64,000 bases of DNA from VRUE01 sp963796705 (lineage in GTDB: Bacteria > Actinomycetota > Thermoleophilia > Solirubrobacterales > 70-9): assembly GCA_963796705.1 (NCBI GenBank), contig CAWCMK010000004.1:310001-374000 (forward strand). Reading direction: 5' to 3'. The position numbers and the translations under genes were made by a program. Below the pieces are notes generated by a model, which searched no databases, was not told the origin of the DNA, and worked only from the letters and a program-made list of their open reading frames with translations. This document shows positions 34,995 to 42,868 of this stretch, in pieces (the stretch's first letter is position 1; each line of letters opens with the position of its first letter).

Positions 34995-36358
34995 AGCTCG
35001 ACCCGCCTCGCCAGTCCGATCGGGATCAGCGCGGCGAGCGCCAGCAACGCGCCGATCCCGAAGGAGGGGCTGAATGCATGGGTCGCGCCGCGGTCGAGCT
35101 GGTCCTGGAGGTTTTCGCGCAGTTCGACGACAGCCGCCCGTTCCCCGGGGTCTTCGGGCAGCGGTTCGAAGGCCGGTCCGAGGGTCGGCACCTTGCCCCG
35201 CTGTTCTTCGAGGCGGTTGTCGATCCGCCCCGCCAGCTGCAGCTTCAACACCGGGCTCGCCTTCGATTCAAGGAGCACGGCGGTGCCGGCGTTGATCGCG
35301 TCGAGGCGCTGCTGGGCGATGTCATGGGTGAAGATCGGGGTCAGCGCCAGCAGCCCGACGACGACCCCCGCGTGGCGCGAGGAGATCGTCCAGCCGCCGT
35401 GGATCGCCTGCGATGGCCGGCCGTGCAGCGCCGCCTCGGTGAGCGCCGCAAGCACCAGGGCGAGCCCGACACCGACCAGGATCTGGGGCGGAATCGTGAG
35501 CACGACGAGCGCCTTCGGCAGCAGCGCCAGGCCCCCGAGCCCGCCGGCGATGAGGATCGCCCCAGCGGCGGCGCGGGTCCGCGTGCTGGCCACCGCCCGC
35601 CCGATCCGGCGCCCGCCCAGAGCAGCCAGCGGCATCACGGTGACGACCACGGCGGCGCCGATCGGCGTCAGGTTCCAGCCGTCGATCAGAAGCAGGACCA
35701 AGAGGAAGAGGGCCGCGGCGATCGCGGCCGAGACCAGCGCCAGGGCCAGGTTGGCGAGCAGGTGCGGGCGGCCGGCACCGCCCGGCTCGGGCTGGATCGC
35801 AGTCGCGGCCTCATGGCGAGCGACGGCGAGGATCGGCAGCGCCGCGGCGATCGCGACCGGCGCCTGGAAGAGGAAGATCGACTGCCAGGAGACGAGGTCT
35901 GTGAGCAGCCCGCCGAGCGCCGGGCCGAGCGCCGCGCCGGTTGCGCCGGCCATCGCCCACAGGGCGCTCGCGCGCTGCTCGGAGCCGACCGTCGCCGGCA
36001 TCAGCTCGAGCACGGCGGTAACCGCAGCAGCGCCGCCGAGGGCCTGCACGCAGCGGGCGGCGATCAGCGTGCTGAGCCCGGTCGAGGCGGCGCAGGCGAG
36101 GCTGGCGCCGGCAAACACCGCCAGCCCGACCGCGGCGGTTCGCGCGGGGCCGGCGCGGCGTGCGAGCAATGCGGCCGGAACCGCCGCCAGCGCCATCACC
36201 AGGTTGAAGGAAACCAGCACCCAGGTGACGGCGGCGACGCTTGTGTCGAGTTCGCGGTAGATCTCCGGCAACGCCAGGACGACGACCGAGGAATCGGCGA
36301 GGACCAGCGCGACGGCCAGGGCCAGGGCCGCGACCCGCGGCCGCCGCACCTCGCTCAC
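34991..36358 (-). CDS. MFS transporter with large C-terminal extracytoplasmic loop (DHA2-like)
   Basis: A 455-residue major facilitator protein. Helices 1-12 occupy residues 10-330 with motif A-like loop LLARRAGPARTAAVGLAVFA and the drug-exporter motif ALGPALGGLLTDLVSWQSIFLF. A hydrophilic segment of about 100 residues (roughly 335-430, with TSRIDNRLEEQ-like charged helices) precedes a last hydrophobic helix, an arrangement seen in DHA2/14-TMS exporters. It overlaps by four bases both the lytic transglycosylase upstream and the membrane protein downstream. Substrate unknown; export of a cell-wall related compound is a possibility from context only. Confidence 0.88.
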   Translation of the reverse strand: MSEVRRPRVAALALAVALVLADSSVVVLALPEIYRELDTSVAAVTWVLVSFNLVMALAAVPAALLARRAGPARTAAVGLAVFAGASLACAASTGLSTLIAARCVQALGGAAAVTAVLELMPATVGSEQRASALWAMAGATGAALGPALGGLLTDLVSWQSIFLFQAPVAIAAALPILAVARHEAATAIQPEPGGAGRPHLLANLALALVSAAIAAALFLLVLLLIDGWNLTPIGAAVVVTVMPLAALGGRRIGRAVASTRTRAAAGAILIAGGLGGLALLPKALVVLTIPPQILVGVGLALVLAALTEAALHGRPSQAIHGGWTISSRHAGVVVGLLALTPIFTHDIAQQRLDAINAGTAVLLESKASPVLKLQLAGRIDNRLEEQRGKVPTLGPAFEPLPEDPGERAAVVELRENLQDQLDRGATHAFSPSFGIGALLALAALIPIGLARRVEL

Positions 36359-36936
36359 TTGTAGCCCAGCTCCGTTGCGTAGTGTTCGCGGTATTCCACC
36401 TGCTTTTCGAGCACGCCTTCAACATACGCGCGGGTCTCGGGGAAGCGGATGTCGTTTATGTTGAGATTGCTGCCCCCCCAGCGGTCGACATTGGCGGGGC
36501 CGGCGTTATAGGCGGCGAGGGCGGCGATGTCGTTGCCTTCGTAGCGGCCGAGCAGTTCGGCCAGCAGGAAGGTCCCGTAGCGGATGTTGATTTCCGGGTT
36601 CGAGAGGTCTTCGAGCCTGAACGTCGTGCCGCCGCTCAGTCGCTCGATTTCCTTCGCCGCTTCGGGCGTGATCTGCATCAGCCCGCGCGCGCCGGCCGAA
36701 GAGATCTGATCACGGAAATGCGACTCGGTGTCGATGACGGCGGCGATCAAGGCCGCGTCGACGCCCTTTTCGGCAGCCTGCTGGCGGATGATGTCCTCGT
36801 GGTTGAGGGGCAGGGTGAGATCCTCGATCGCTTTGCCGGCCAGGCCGGAGACGATCGCGAACCCGACCATTCCCGCCAGCACCACGACGACCCCCGCGGC
36901 AAGCAGGCGCCGGCGCCGCCGCCTCGCTCGTCTCAT
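36355..36936 (-). CDS. Membrane-anchored lytic transglycosylase (SLT domain)
   Basis: A 193-residue protein: Arg-rich cytoplasmic tip, one membrane helix (residues 11-33), then an SLT/goose-lysozyme-like catalytic domain with the Glu in AVIDTESHFRDQISSAGARG (E at about 71), GLMQITPEAAKEI, and the AAYNAGPANVDRWGG loop. It would cleave peptidoglycan glycan strands with formation of 1,6-anhydro ends at the outer face of the membrane. Coupled by ATGA to coaE upstream and GTGA to the MFS gene downstream. Confidence 0.93.
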   Translation of the reverse strand: MRRARRRRRRLLAAGVVVVLAGMVGFAIVSGLAGKAIEDLTLPLNHEDIIRQQAAEKGVDAALIAAVIDTESHFRDQISSAGARGLMQITPEAAKEIERLSGGTTFRLEDLSNPEINIRYGTFLLAELLGRYEGNDIAALAAYNAGPANVDRWGGSNLNINDIRFPETRAYVEGVLEKQVEYREHYATELGYK

Positions 36937-37511
36937 CCCCCCAGCTTCTCGACAAGGGCGGACAGCTCGCGCTCCAGGTCCTCGAGTGAGCCCTGGTTGG
37001 CGATCACGTGCGTCGCGCGGTGAGCCTTCTCCTCCTGGGAGAGCTGGCGCGCCTCGCGCTCGCCGACGAGCGCGTGTCCGCGCGCCTCGGCGCGGGCCCG
37101 GCGCACCTCCTCGGAGCTGACCACGGCCACGGTCGCATCGAAGAAATCGCCCATCCCGGACTCGAATAGGAGGGGCACCTCGACCACCGCCAGCTGGGTC
37201 TCGGGGGGCAGCGAGGCCAGCCAGGAGCCGATCCGCTCAGCGACCATCGGGTGCACCTGGGCCTCAAGCCAGGAGAGCGCCTGTGGGTCGGCGAAGACGA
37301 TCTCCCCGACCCGGGCCCGATCGAGGACGCCCTCGGGCGCGACCTCCGCTCCCCAGCGCTCGGTGAGACGGCTCTGCAACGGCTCGGAGTCGAGCAGCTC
37401 GTGCACGACGGCGTCGCTGGAGATCGTCGCTGCCCCCAGTCTCCCGAAGGCCGCCAGGGCCTCGGACTTGCCCGCCGCGATCCCCCCGGTGAGGCCGATC
37501 GTCAGCGGCAC
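36933..37511 (-). CDS. coaE: Dephospho-CoA kinase
   Basis: CoaE phosphorylates the 3'-hydroxyl of dephospho-CoA, the last step of CoA synthesis. The 192-residue P-loop kinase begins TIGLTGGIAAGKSEAL, has the substrate-binding DAVVHELLDSEPLQ, VEVPLLFESGMGDFFD, and the lid Arg cluster. It follows rpsA by eight bases and overlaps the transglycosylase gene. The start region fits the family with no extension. Confidence 0.95.
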   Translation of the reverse strand: MPLTIGLTGGIAAGKSEALAAFGRLGAATISSDAVVHELLDSEPLQSRLTERWGAEVAPEGVLDRARVGEIVFADPQALSWLEAQVHPMVAERIGSWLASLPPETQLAVVEVPLLFESGMGDFFDATVAVVSSEEVRRARAEARGHALVGEREARQLSQEEKAHRATHVIANQGSLEDLERELSALVEKLGG

Positions 37512-37519
37512 CGGGTCGG

Positions 37520-39013
37520 CTACTCGGTGGAAGCCTCTTCGGCCTCGGCTGCGGTCTCGGCCGCGGGCTCCTCGACCGAGGCCTCCTCGGCAGCCTCGTC
37601 CTGCTCGCTCGCCGCGTCCTCGGCGAGCGCCTCCGGCGCTCGATCCTCCTGCTCCAGCGCCGCGGTGGCCTCGGTCGCTTCCTCCTGGGCAAGCCCGGCC
37701 TCGGCCGCTGGCGCGGGCACCTCGCCCTCAACCTCGGCCGCCGCCTCCTCGGCCTCGAGGGCGCCGGGCGGCTCCTCGGCCACCTCCTCGGCGCCAAGCC
37801 CAGCCATCGCGTCCTGCGAATCCCCGGATCCCTCAGCCGACGCCTCGGCGATCTGGGCGCCGAGGTCCTGCATCGGCATGTTCTGACCCTCGACCCGCTT
37901 GATGCTGAGCGAGAGGCGGCGACGCTCCTCGTCGATCTCGAGGATCTTGACGTTGAGCTTGGCGCCCGGCTCGACCACCTCGCTGGGGCTCTCGACGTGA
38001 TGGTCGGCGAGCTCTGAGATGTGAACCAGACCCTCGACCCCGGGCAGGATCTCGACGAAGGCGCCGAAGGCGACGACCTTGGTCACGGTGCCCTCGAGCA
38101 CGTCGCCGGAGCGGTGCGTGCTGACGACTCGCTGCCAGGGGTCCTCCTGGGTCTGCTTGAGGCCCAGCGAGATGCGCTGGCGGTCGCGGTCGATGTCGAG
38201 CACTTTGATCCGCACCTCATCACCGATCGCGACCACCTCCGAGGGATGGTTCACGTGGCTCCAGGAGAGCTCGGAAATGTGGATCAGGCCGTCGATCCCG
38301 TCGAGGTCGACGAAGGCTCCGAAGTCGACGATGTTGGAGATCTTTCCCTCGACGATCTGGCCCGGTTGCAGGCGGTCGAGGATCTGCTCGCGAACCTCCT
38401 TGCGCTCTTCCTCGAGCACCGCGCGGCGCGAGAGGACGACGTTGTTGCGGCTGCGATTCAGCTCGATGACTTTGCATTCGAGCGTCTGGCCCATGAACTC
38501 GTCGAGGTTGTGGACGCGGCGGATATCGACCAGCGACGCGGGCAGGAAACCCCGCACCCCGAGGTCGAGGATCAGGCCCCCCTTGACGACCTCGATGACG
38601 CTCCCTTCGACCGGCTCGCCGGACTCGGCGGCGGTCTCTATGCGGCGCCACGCCTTCTCGAAGCGGGCCCGCTTCTTGGAGAGGACGAGGCGACCCTCAG
38701 CGTCTTCTTTGGTCAACACCAAGGCGTCGACCTCCTCGCCGAGTTCGACCTCCTCACTGGGGTCCACTGACTTGCGGATCGAGAGCTCGTTGGAGGGGAT
38801 GACGCCCTCGGACTTGTAGCCGATGTCGACCAGGACCTCGTCCTTGTCGATGCGCACCACCTTCCCGCTGACTACGTCTCCCTCCTCGAAGGAGACCATC
38901 GTCGCCGCGTAGTTGGGGACGATCTTGCCGTCGACCTGCAGCAGCAGGCCGTTTGAGCCGTCAACGGGCGTCCCCGTCTGGGCAGGGGGACTCAGTGTGT
39001 CGGTCGCGGACAC
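37520..39013 (-). CDS. rpsA: 30S ribosomal protein S1
   Basis: A 497-residue protein of four S1 RNA-binding domains, beginning at roughly residues 35, 120, 205 and 290 (GDVVSGKVVRIDKDEVLVDI; GSVIEVVKGGLILDLGVRGF; GKISNIVDFGAFVDLDGIDG; GTVTKVVAFGAFVEILPGVE). After about residue 380 comes a strongly acidic Ala/Glu tail of more than 100 residues. S1 recruits mRNA to the 30S subunit. The frame is open far upstream across the divergent oxidoreductase gene, but homology begins after GTG 39013, which I use as start. It heads the coaE-transglycosylase-MFS run. Confidence 0.95.
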   Translation of the reverse strand: MSATDTLSPPAQTGTPVDGSNGLLLQVDGKIVPNYAATMVSFEEGDVVSGKVVRIDKDEVLVDIGYKSEGVIPSNELSIRKSVDPSEEVELGEEVDALVLTKEDAEGRLVLSKKRARFEKAWRRIETAAESGEPVEGSVIEVVKGGLILDLGVRGFLPASLVDIRRVHNLDEFMGQTLECKVIELNRSRNNVVLSRRAVLEEERKEVREQILDRLQPGQIVEGKISNIVDFGAFVDLDGIDGLIHISELSWSHVNHPSEVVAIGDEVRIKVLDIDRDRQRISLGLKQTQEDPWQRVVSTHRSGDVLEGTVTKVVAFGAFVEILPGVEGLVHISELADHHVESPSEVVEPGAKLNVKILEIDEERRRLSLSIKRVEGQNMPMQDLGAQIAEASAEGSGDSQDAMAGLGAEEVAEEPPGALEAEEAAAEVEGEVPAPAAEAGLAQEEATEATAALEQEDRAPEALAEDAASEQDEAAEEASVEEPAAETAAEAEEASTE

Positions 39014-39043
39014 GGCCGCCCATAATTGCAGAAAGGTTGCGGG

Positions 39044-39053
39044 CACCCGGGTG
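39044..39053. promoter_or_regulatory. Palindrome CACCCGGGTG between rpsA and flavoprotein 1
   Basis: A perfect 10-bp palindrome in the 57-bp divergent gap, 31 bases upstream of the rpsA start and 18 bases before the flavoprotein ATG. It is well placed for an operator, but such GC palindromes occur often by chance in this genome. Confidence 0.2.
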
Positions 39054-39070
39054 TCGGTACCCTGCGGCCA

Positions 39071-40276
39071 ATGGCCCTCAGAGCCACCAAGCGCGGCGAG
39101 GAGCGCACGCCCCTGCAGGGACGGCGCGATGTGCTGATCTGCGGCGCCAGCTTCGCCGGGCTGGCCGTGGCCCGCGAGCTGGCCGGCATGGGGGCCGACG
39201 TGCTGGTCCTCGACCGCTACGAGATCGGCGAGCGACAGACCTCGGCCTGCGGTATCCCGACGGACTGGCTGCGAATGACCGGCCTGATGGAGGCCGAGCT
39301 GCAGCGCTTCGCGGAGCTCGTCATCCACACGCCCCACGGGACCTCGCGCTACCAGCTTCCGTGGACCTTCTCGACCTTTGATTACCGGCGCATCTGCGAG
39401 CTGCTGTGGGATCAGTGCGACGCCGACTTCGAGACGGCCAAGGTCAATGGCCGCGCCTGCGCCGGGGATGGTGAGCTCGCAATCGAGACGGATCGCGGCA
39501 CGATCTCGGCCCCGCTGGTCGTCGACGCGCTCGGCTGGCGCCGCATCCTGAGCGCCGGCACGGGGGGATACCAGCCACCCGGGGCGCCGCTCTCGCGGGG
39601 GCTCGAGGTGCACCCCACGGGCAGCGGCGAGGACCTCGAGATCTGGATCGACCGGCGCTACGTGCCGGCCGGCTATGGCTGGTCGTTCCCGGCCCAGGGC
39701 GAGCTGCGAATCGGGATCGGCTCCTTCGATTCCCGCTTCCACGTGAAGGACACCACGGTGCTGCTCACCGAGGACCTCGGCAAGGCCCCCAACGAGTACC
39801 AGGGGAACTGGATCCCCCACAAGCTGCGCCGCGCGACCGAAGCGGGCGTCTTCTTCGTCGGCGACTCGGCCGGACACTGCCTGCCGCTGACGGCAGAGGG
39901 GATCCGCACCGCCCTGTATTTCGGGATCGCCCTCGGACGCGAGCTCGGCGCCGTCATCGCGGGCCAACAGACGCGCGAGCAGGCAGCCGCGCGCTACGCC
40001 GAGTTCAGCGACGCCCACGAGCGGAAGTTCCGCTGGATGCTGCGCGCACAGAGGCTCTTGCCCCGGCTTCCGGCCGGACTTCAGCGCCTGGTGATCCAGC
40101 TCTTCGCCCGCAAGCGCCTGGTCGATTGGTCCTTCGGCCACTACCTGCGAATCGCCCCACCGGACCCCTCGGCGCTCCCCAGCTTCGAGACATTCGCGTA
40201 CCCTGAGGGGGAATGCCGAGGCGAGCGACAGGGAGCAGAAGGGGAGATCGGCTCGCGGGAAACCGCGACGTACTGA
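39071..40276 (+). CDS. Geranylgeranyl-reductase-like FAD oxidoreductase, copy 1
   Basis: A 401-residue flavoprotein of the group containing geranylgeranyl reductases and related lipid/isoprenoid saturases: FAD Rossmann motif DVLICGASFAGLAVAREL with an acidic strand-2 end (LVLDRYEIGER), the ACGIPTDWL loop with a Cys that many members keep, the YGWSFPAQGELRIGIG strand and the second FAD motif FFVGDSAGHCLPLTAEGIR. Likely reactions are reduction of isoprenoid double bonds or oxidation of a lipid-like substrate; which is unknown. The ATG at 39071 gives the family N-terminus. Its last 64 bases overlap the start of a paralogous gene in another frame, so its C-terminal tail (about 20 residues) is not family-like. 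Confidence 0.88.
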   Translation: MALRATKRGEERTPLQGRRDVLICGASFAGLAVARELAGMGADVLVLDRYEIGERQTSACGIPTDWLRMTGLMEAELQRFAELVIHTPHGTSRYQLPWTFSTFDYRRICELLWDQCDADFETAKVNGRACAGDGELAIETDRGTISAPLVVDALGWRRILSAGTGGYQPPGAPLSRGLEVHPTGSGEDLEIWIDRRYVPAGYGWSFPAQGELRIGIGSFDSRFHVKDTTVLLTEDLGKAPNEYQGNWIPHKLRRATEAGVFFVGDSAGHCLPLTAEGIRTALYFGIALGRELGAVIAGQQTREQAAARYAEFSDAHERKFRWMLRAQRLLPRLPAGLQRLVIQLFARKRLVDWSFGHYLRIAPPDPSALPSFETFAYPEGECRGERQGAEGEIGSRETATY

Positions 40277-41412
40277 TCTGCGGCGCCAGCTTCGCCGGGC
40301 TGGCCGCGGCCCGCGAGCTGGCCGGCTCGGGGGCCGACGTGTTGGTCCTCGACCGCTACGAGATCGGCGAGCGCGCCACCTCTGCCTGCGGAATCCCGAC
40401 CGACTGGTTGCGGGCGCTGGGCCTGATCGAGATCGAGCTGCAGCGCTTCGGCGAGCTCGTCGTTCACACCCCAGGCGGGCGCATCGTGCTGAATCTCCCC
40501 TACACCTTCTCGACCTTCGATTATGAGGCGATGTGCGCCGCGCTGTGGCGCGAGTGCGATGCCGACTTCGAGACCGCGACCGTCACCGGTGCTCGCCCTG
40601 GAGAGGGCGAGGAGATCGTCGTCGAGACCGACCGCGGCGCCCTCTCGGCCCCGCTGGTCCTCGATGGTCTTGGCTGGCGGCGGATCCTGGCGCGGGGTGA
40701 CGGTTACCAGCCGCTCGACGCAGCGCTCACGCGGGCCCTCGAGGTCCACCCTTCTGGGAACAGCGCAGACCTGGAGGTCTGGGTGGATCGCCGCTACGCG
40801 CGTGCCGGCTACGGCTGGTCGTTTCCGGCCGGCGCAGAGGTGCGGGTCGGGGCCTGCTCCTATGAGCCCCGCGACCACGTCCGCGAGGGAACCGACACGC
40901 TCGCCGCCGACCTCGGCCGCGATCAGCTCCGCTACCAGGGAAACTGGATCCCCCACCGGCTGCGAGCCCCGAGCGAAGGCGGGGTCTTCTTCGTCGGCGA
41001 CTCCGCCGGCCAGTGTCTGCCCCTGACCGCGGAGGGGATCCGCACCGCTCTTTACTACGGAATCGCCGCGGGCCGTGAGATGCGCGCCGTCCACGCGGGA
41101 CGCCGCAGCCGCGAGCAGGCGCTCGCCGCCTACGCACGGCTGCACGATTCCCATCGCCGCGGCTTCGGCGTCCTGCTGTTCTTCCAGCGGCTGCTCCCGA
41201 GGATCCCGCCGCGGATGCTGCGGCCGCTCTTCGCCATCTACCGGACCCAGGCCCTGATCGACCTGACCTTCAACGCCTACCTGAGGCTGGCGCCACCGCA
41301 GTTCGCCACCCCCGCCTCAGCGAACGATCAGCACGGTCCCGGCGAGCAGCAGACCGATGCCGAGCAACCGCTCGGCGCTGAGCGGGACCTGGTCCAGGCC
41401 GAAAAGGCCTAA
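40213..41412 (+). CDS. Geranylgeranyl-reductase-like FAD oxidoreductase, copy 2
   Basis: A 399-residue paralogue of the preceding gene with the same signatures (DVLICGASFAGLAAAREL, SACGIPTDWLRALGL, FFVGDSAGQCLPLTAEGIR). The first 101 bp of the conserved part (40273-40373) match copy 1 (39134-39234) at 97 of 101 positions, while later parts diverge much more. The last 35 residues (after RLAPPQFAT) are hydrophilic and are read antisense through the 3' end of a small transporter gene; the stop TAA at 41410 coincides with the target duplication of the adjacent insertion sequence and was already present before insertion. The paralogues may form a heterodimer or act in sequence. Confidence 0.87.
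   Translation: MPRRATGSRRGDRLAGNRDVLICGASFAGLAAARELAGSGADVLVLDRYEIGERATSACGIPTDWLRALGLIEIELQRFGELVVHTPGGRIVLNLPYTFSTFDYEAMCAALWRECDADFETATVTGARPGEGEEIVVETDRGALSAPLVLDGLGWRRILARGDGYQPLDAALTRALEVHPSGNSADLEVWVDRRYARAGYGWSFPAGAEVRVGACSYEPRDHVREGTDTLAADLGRDQLRYQGNWIPHRLRAPSEGGVFFVGDSAGQCLPLTAEGIRTALYYGIAAGREMRAVHAGRRSREQALAAYARLHDSHRRGFGVLLFFQRLLPRIPPRMLRPLFAIYRTQALIDLTFNAYLRLAPPQFATPASANDQHGPGEQQTDAEQPLGAERDLVQAEKA
41317..41412 (-). pseudogene. 3' fragment of DMT/DUF606 transporter split by IS insertion
   Basis: Minus-strand translation gives LGLFGLDQVPLSAERLLGIG and then LLLAGTVLIVR and a TGA at 41317-41319. This is the missing C-terminal helix of the transporter whose 5' part lies at 42350-42694. 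Removing the 937-bp element and one copy of TAA restores a continuous 145-codon frame (...IDR-LGLFG...). Confidence 0.9.
41410..41412. repeat. Target-site duplication TAA (left copy)
   Basis: TAA immediately left of the IS, identical to 42350-42352 on the right. The uninterrupted sequence would read ggcc-TAA-acgg, which restores the transporter codons Arg-Leu-Gly. Confidence 0.9.
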
Positions 41413-41429
41413 GGACCTATCCCTGTAGG
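41413..41429 (+). repeat. Left terminal inverted repeat of the IS
   Basis: GGACCTATCCCTGTAGG, matching the complement of 42333-42349 at 16 of 17 positions. The transposase stop codon (TAG, 41417-41419) lies inside it. Confidence 0.92.
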
Positions 41430-42267
41430 CCTGTCGCCAGCCGAGCTGCGTGAGCTCGCTTGAAGGCGATCAAGCCGCTGGCCAGCTGCAGGAAGGCGAG
41501 GTGGTTCTCCTCCTTCTTTGACCAGCGGACGAGGATGCCGCGGTTGCGATTGAACCATGAGTGACAGGCCTCGACGACCCAGCGGTGAGGCCGCCAGTCG
41601 GGGTTGCGCAGCTTGAGGTCGATCTCCTCGCCGCGGGGGCGGATGTGTGGTGTGAAATCGCGGTCTTCGAGGAGGTCGCGAACTTCCTGGTTGTCGTAGG
41701 CCTTGTCGAGGCAGAGGCCCTGGGGGTCTTCCTCGCTGGGCTCGGGGCGCTCGATCGGGACCGAGTCAAGCGTCCCCTTCAGCAGGAGGTGATCGTTGCG
41801 GTTGGCACCGTCGTGGTCGATCCCGATCGGGATTCCGGCAGCGTCTGTGAGGAGCGAGCGCTTCGCCCCCCCTTGGCTCTATCGGTGGGATTGGGGCCGG
41901 TTTTCGGCCCGCCCAGCGGCGCCTTGGTCATCGCCCCATCGGCGGCCAGCCAGGACCAGTCGATGCCGACCTGTTCGTCGTAGTCGAGCAGGCCCTGGCG
42001 CCAGATCTCGTGGAACACGCCGGCTTGCTCCCACTCCTGGAAGCGCCGGTGGGCGGTGGAGGAATTACACACGCCGGTAATGTCGAGCGCGTTCCATTGC
42101 ATCCCAGTTCGCAACACCAACAGAATCGCGTCCATCACCTGGCGCTTGGGCAGGCCCCTGCGGTGCGTTCCCAGTGGGTGCTCAGGCGGAGGCGGCAACA
42201 GCGGCTCGATCCTCTCCCACAGCCAGTCCGGCATTCGCCAGCCGTCGTCGCGGTCGACCAGGCCCAT
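41417..42267 (-). CDS. IS5-family transposase, orfA/orfB joined by -1 frameshift
   Basis: OrfA starts at ATG 42267: a DUF4096-type N-terminus (WERIEPLLPPPP, RQVMDAILLVLRTGMQW), then the first catalytic Asp in AADGAMTKAP. At 41866-41872 there is a run of seven G on the coding strand; zero-frame reading continues as Ser/Thr filler to 41779, while a -1 slip gives AKRSLLTDAAGIPIGIDHDG, the second Asp in LCLDKAYDNQEV and the Glu in WVVEACHSWFNRNRG, ending at 41417. The full product would be 283 residues with a complete DDE triad, which only the shifted protein contains. Such slippage is standard for this group, so the gene is probably functional. Confidence 0.88.
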
Positions 42268-42332
42268 CTCATGCCTCCTATGTCCGATCAGTAGATCGGC
42301 TGGAGACTTCCCCGGCGCCGGTCGGACTCCTC

Positions 42333-42349
42333 CCTACGGGGATAGGTCC
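42333..42349 (-). repeat. Right terminal inverted repeat of the IS
   Basis: Complement reads GGACCTATCCCCGTAGG, the partner of the left repeat with a single mismatch (C for T at position 12). It lies upstream of the transposase start and may contain part of its promoter. Confidence 0.92.
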
Positions 42350-42694
42350 TAAACGGTCGATCACCACCGAGGCGGTGAGCTGGCCGGTGACGGTCGCCGC
42401 GGCGACCCCACCGGCACCGATCACCGAGACCGCGATCAGCGCGTTGGTGACGTAGACGGCGCCCAGCAGACCGCCGAGCAGGTAGTACCAGCTGACGCCG
42501 AAGCTGGCGCTGAGACCGCCGGCCTTGCCGGCGAGGAGGACGAGTGCGGCCAGCGCCAGGGTGCCGACACCGAAGGAGACCAGCGCCGCCGGCAACCCCC
42601 CCGTGGCTCGGCCGAGGCCCGCGTTCAGCGGGGCCTGCAGGGCGATCAGGCCGCCGGCGGCGGCCGTGAGGATGACGGCGACTCCCCGATCCAC
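42350..42694 (-). pseudogene. 5' fragment of DMT/DUF606 small transporter, interrupted by IS
   Basis: From GTG 42694 the frame encodes four hydrophobic helices of a YdcZ/DUF606-type member of the drug/metabolite transporter superfamily (AVILTAAAGGLIALQAPLN, ALVSFGVGTLALAALVLL, YYLLGGLLGAVYVTNALIAV, GVAAATVTGQLTASVVIDR). The gene is then cut by the insertion sequence, and the frame reads on into the element for about 24 residues. The last helix survives at 41317-41412. The intact protein would have had 145 residues, the normal length. First 42350-42352 are the right copy of the target duplication. Confidence 0.92.
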
Positions 42695-42816
42695 CCCGCT
42701 GTCATATCAGGAGACCGGGATCGACCGACACCAGCGCGTCGCCTCTGCCGACTGGACGTTTGACCGAAGCCAGACCGCCTTGACCTCATTTTTATGTGTG
42801 CCGAGCCGAGACTGTT

Positions 42817-42838
42817 GGGTACTGGTTTTTCAGTATCC
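42817..42838. promoter_or_regulatory. AT-rich hairpin upstream of the His-rich secreted protein
   Basis: GGGTACTG-GTTTTT-CAGTATCC forms an 8-bp stem (one G-T wobble) with a six-base loop, in an unusually AT-rich stretch (42780-42840) 30-50 bases before the ATG at 42869. The inner TACTG/CAGTA dyad could be a repressor site, or the hairpin could act in the leader RNA. No clear sigma-factor hexamers were found beside it. Confidence 0.4.
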
Positions 42839-42868
42839 GAGACGCCCCCACCCACTTTAGGAGGATCG

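Larger units (their letters stand above)
41413..42349 (-). mobile_element. IS5-family insertion sequence (IS1031/IS427-like), complete
   Basis: A 937-bp element with 17-bp terminal inverted repeats differing at one position (GGACCTATCCCTGTAGG and GGACCTATCCCCGTAGG), flanked by a 3-bp target duplication TAA. It carries one transposase gene read through a -1 frameshift. Family, size, frameshift and a TNA target all fit IS5-family elements of the IS1031/IS427 type. Intact ends, near-perfect repeats and an identical target duplication indicate recent arrival. It inserted into a small transporter gene, which can be rejoined exactly. Confidence 0.93.

Noticed and set aside
39014..40141. Upstream extension of rpsA to 873 codons
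   Set aside because: The extension runs antisense through flavoprotein 1 and has no S1 homology; the S1 N-terminus begins after GTG 39013.
40141..41154. A 337-codon frame on the minus strand
   Set aside because: It mirrors flavoprotein 2 and repeats the antisense pattern seen under flavoprotein 1; similarity between the two shadows comes only from the paralogy of the real genes.
41470..41769. A 99-codon frame inside the IS as a passenger gene
   Set aside because: It overlaps orfB in another frame and is Ser/Thr/Arg filler; the transposase C-terminus explains the region.
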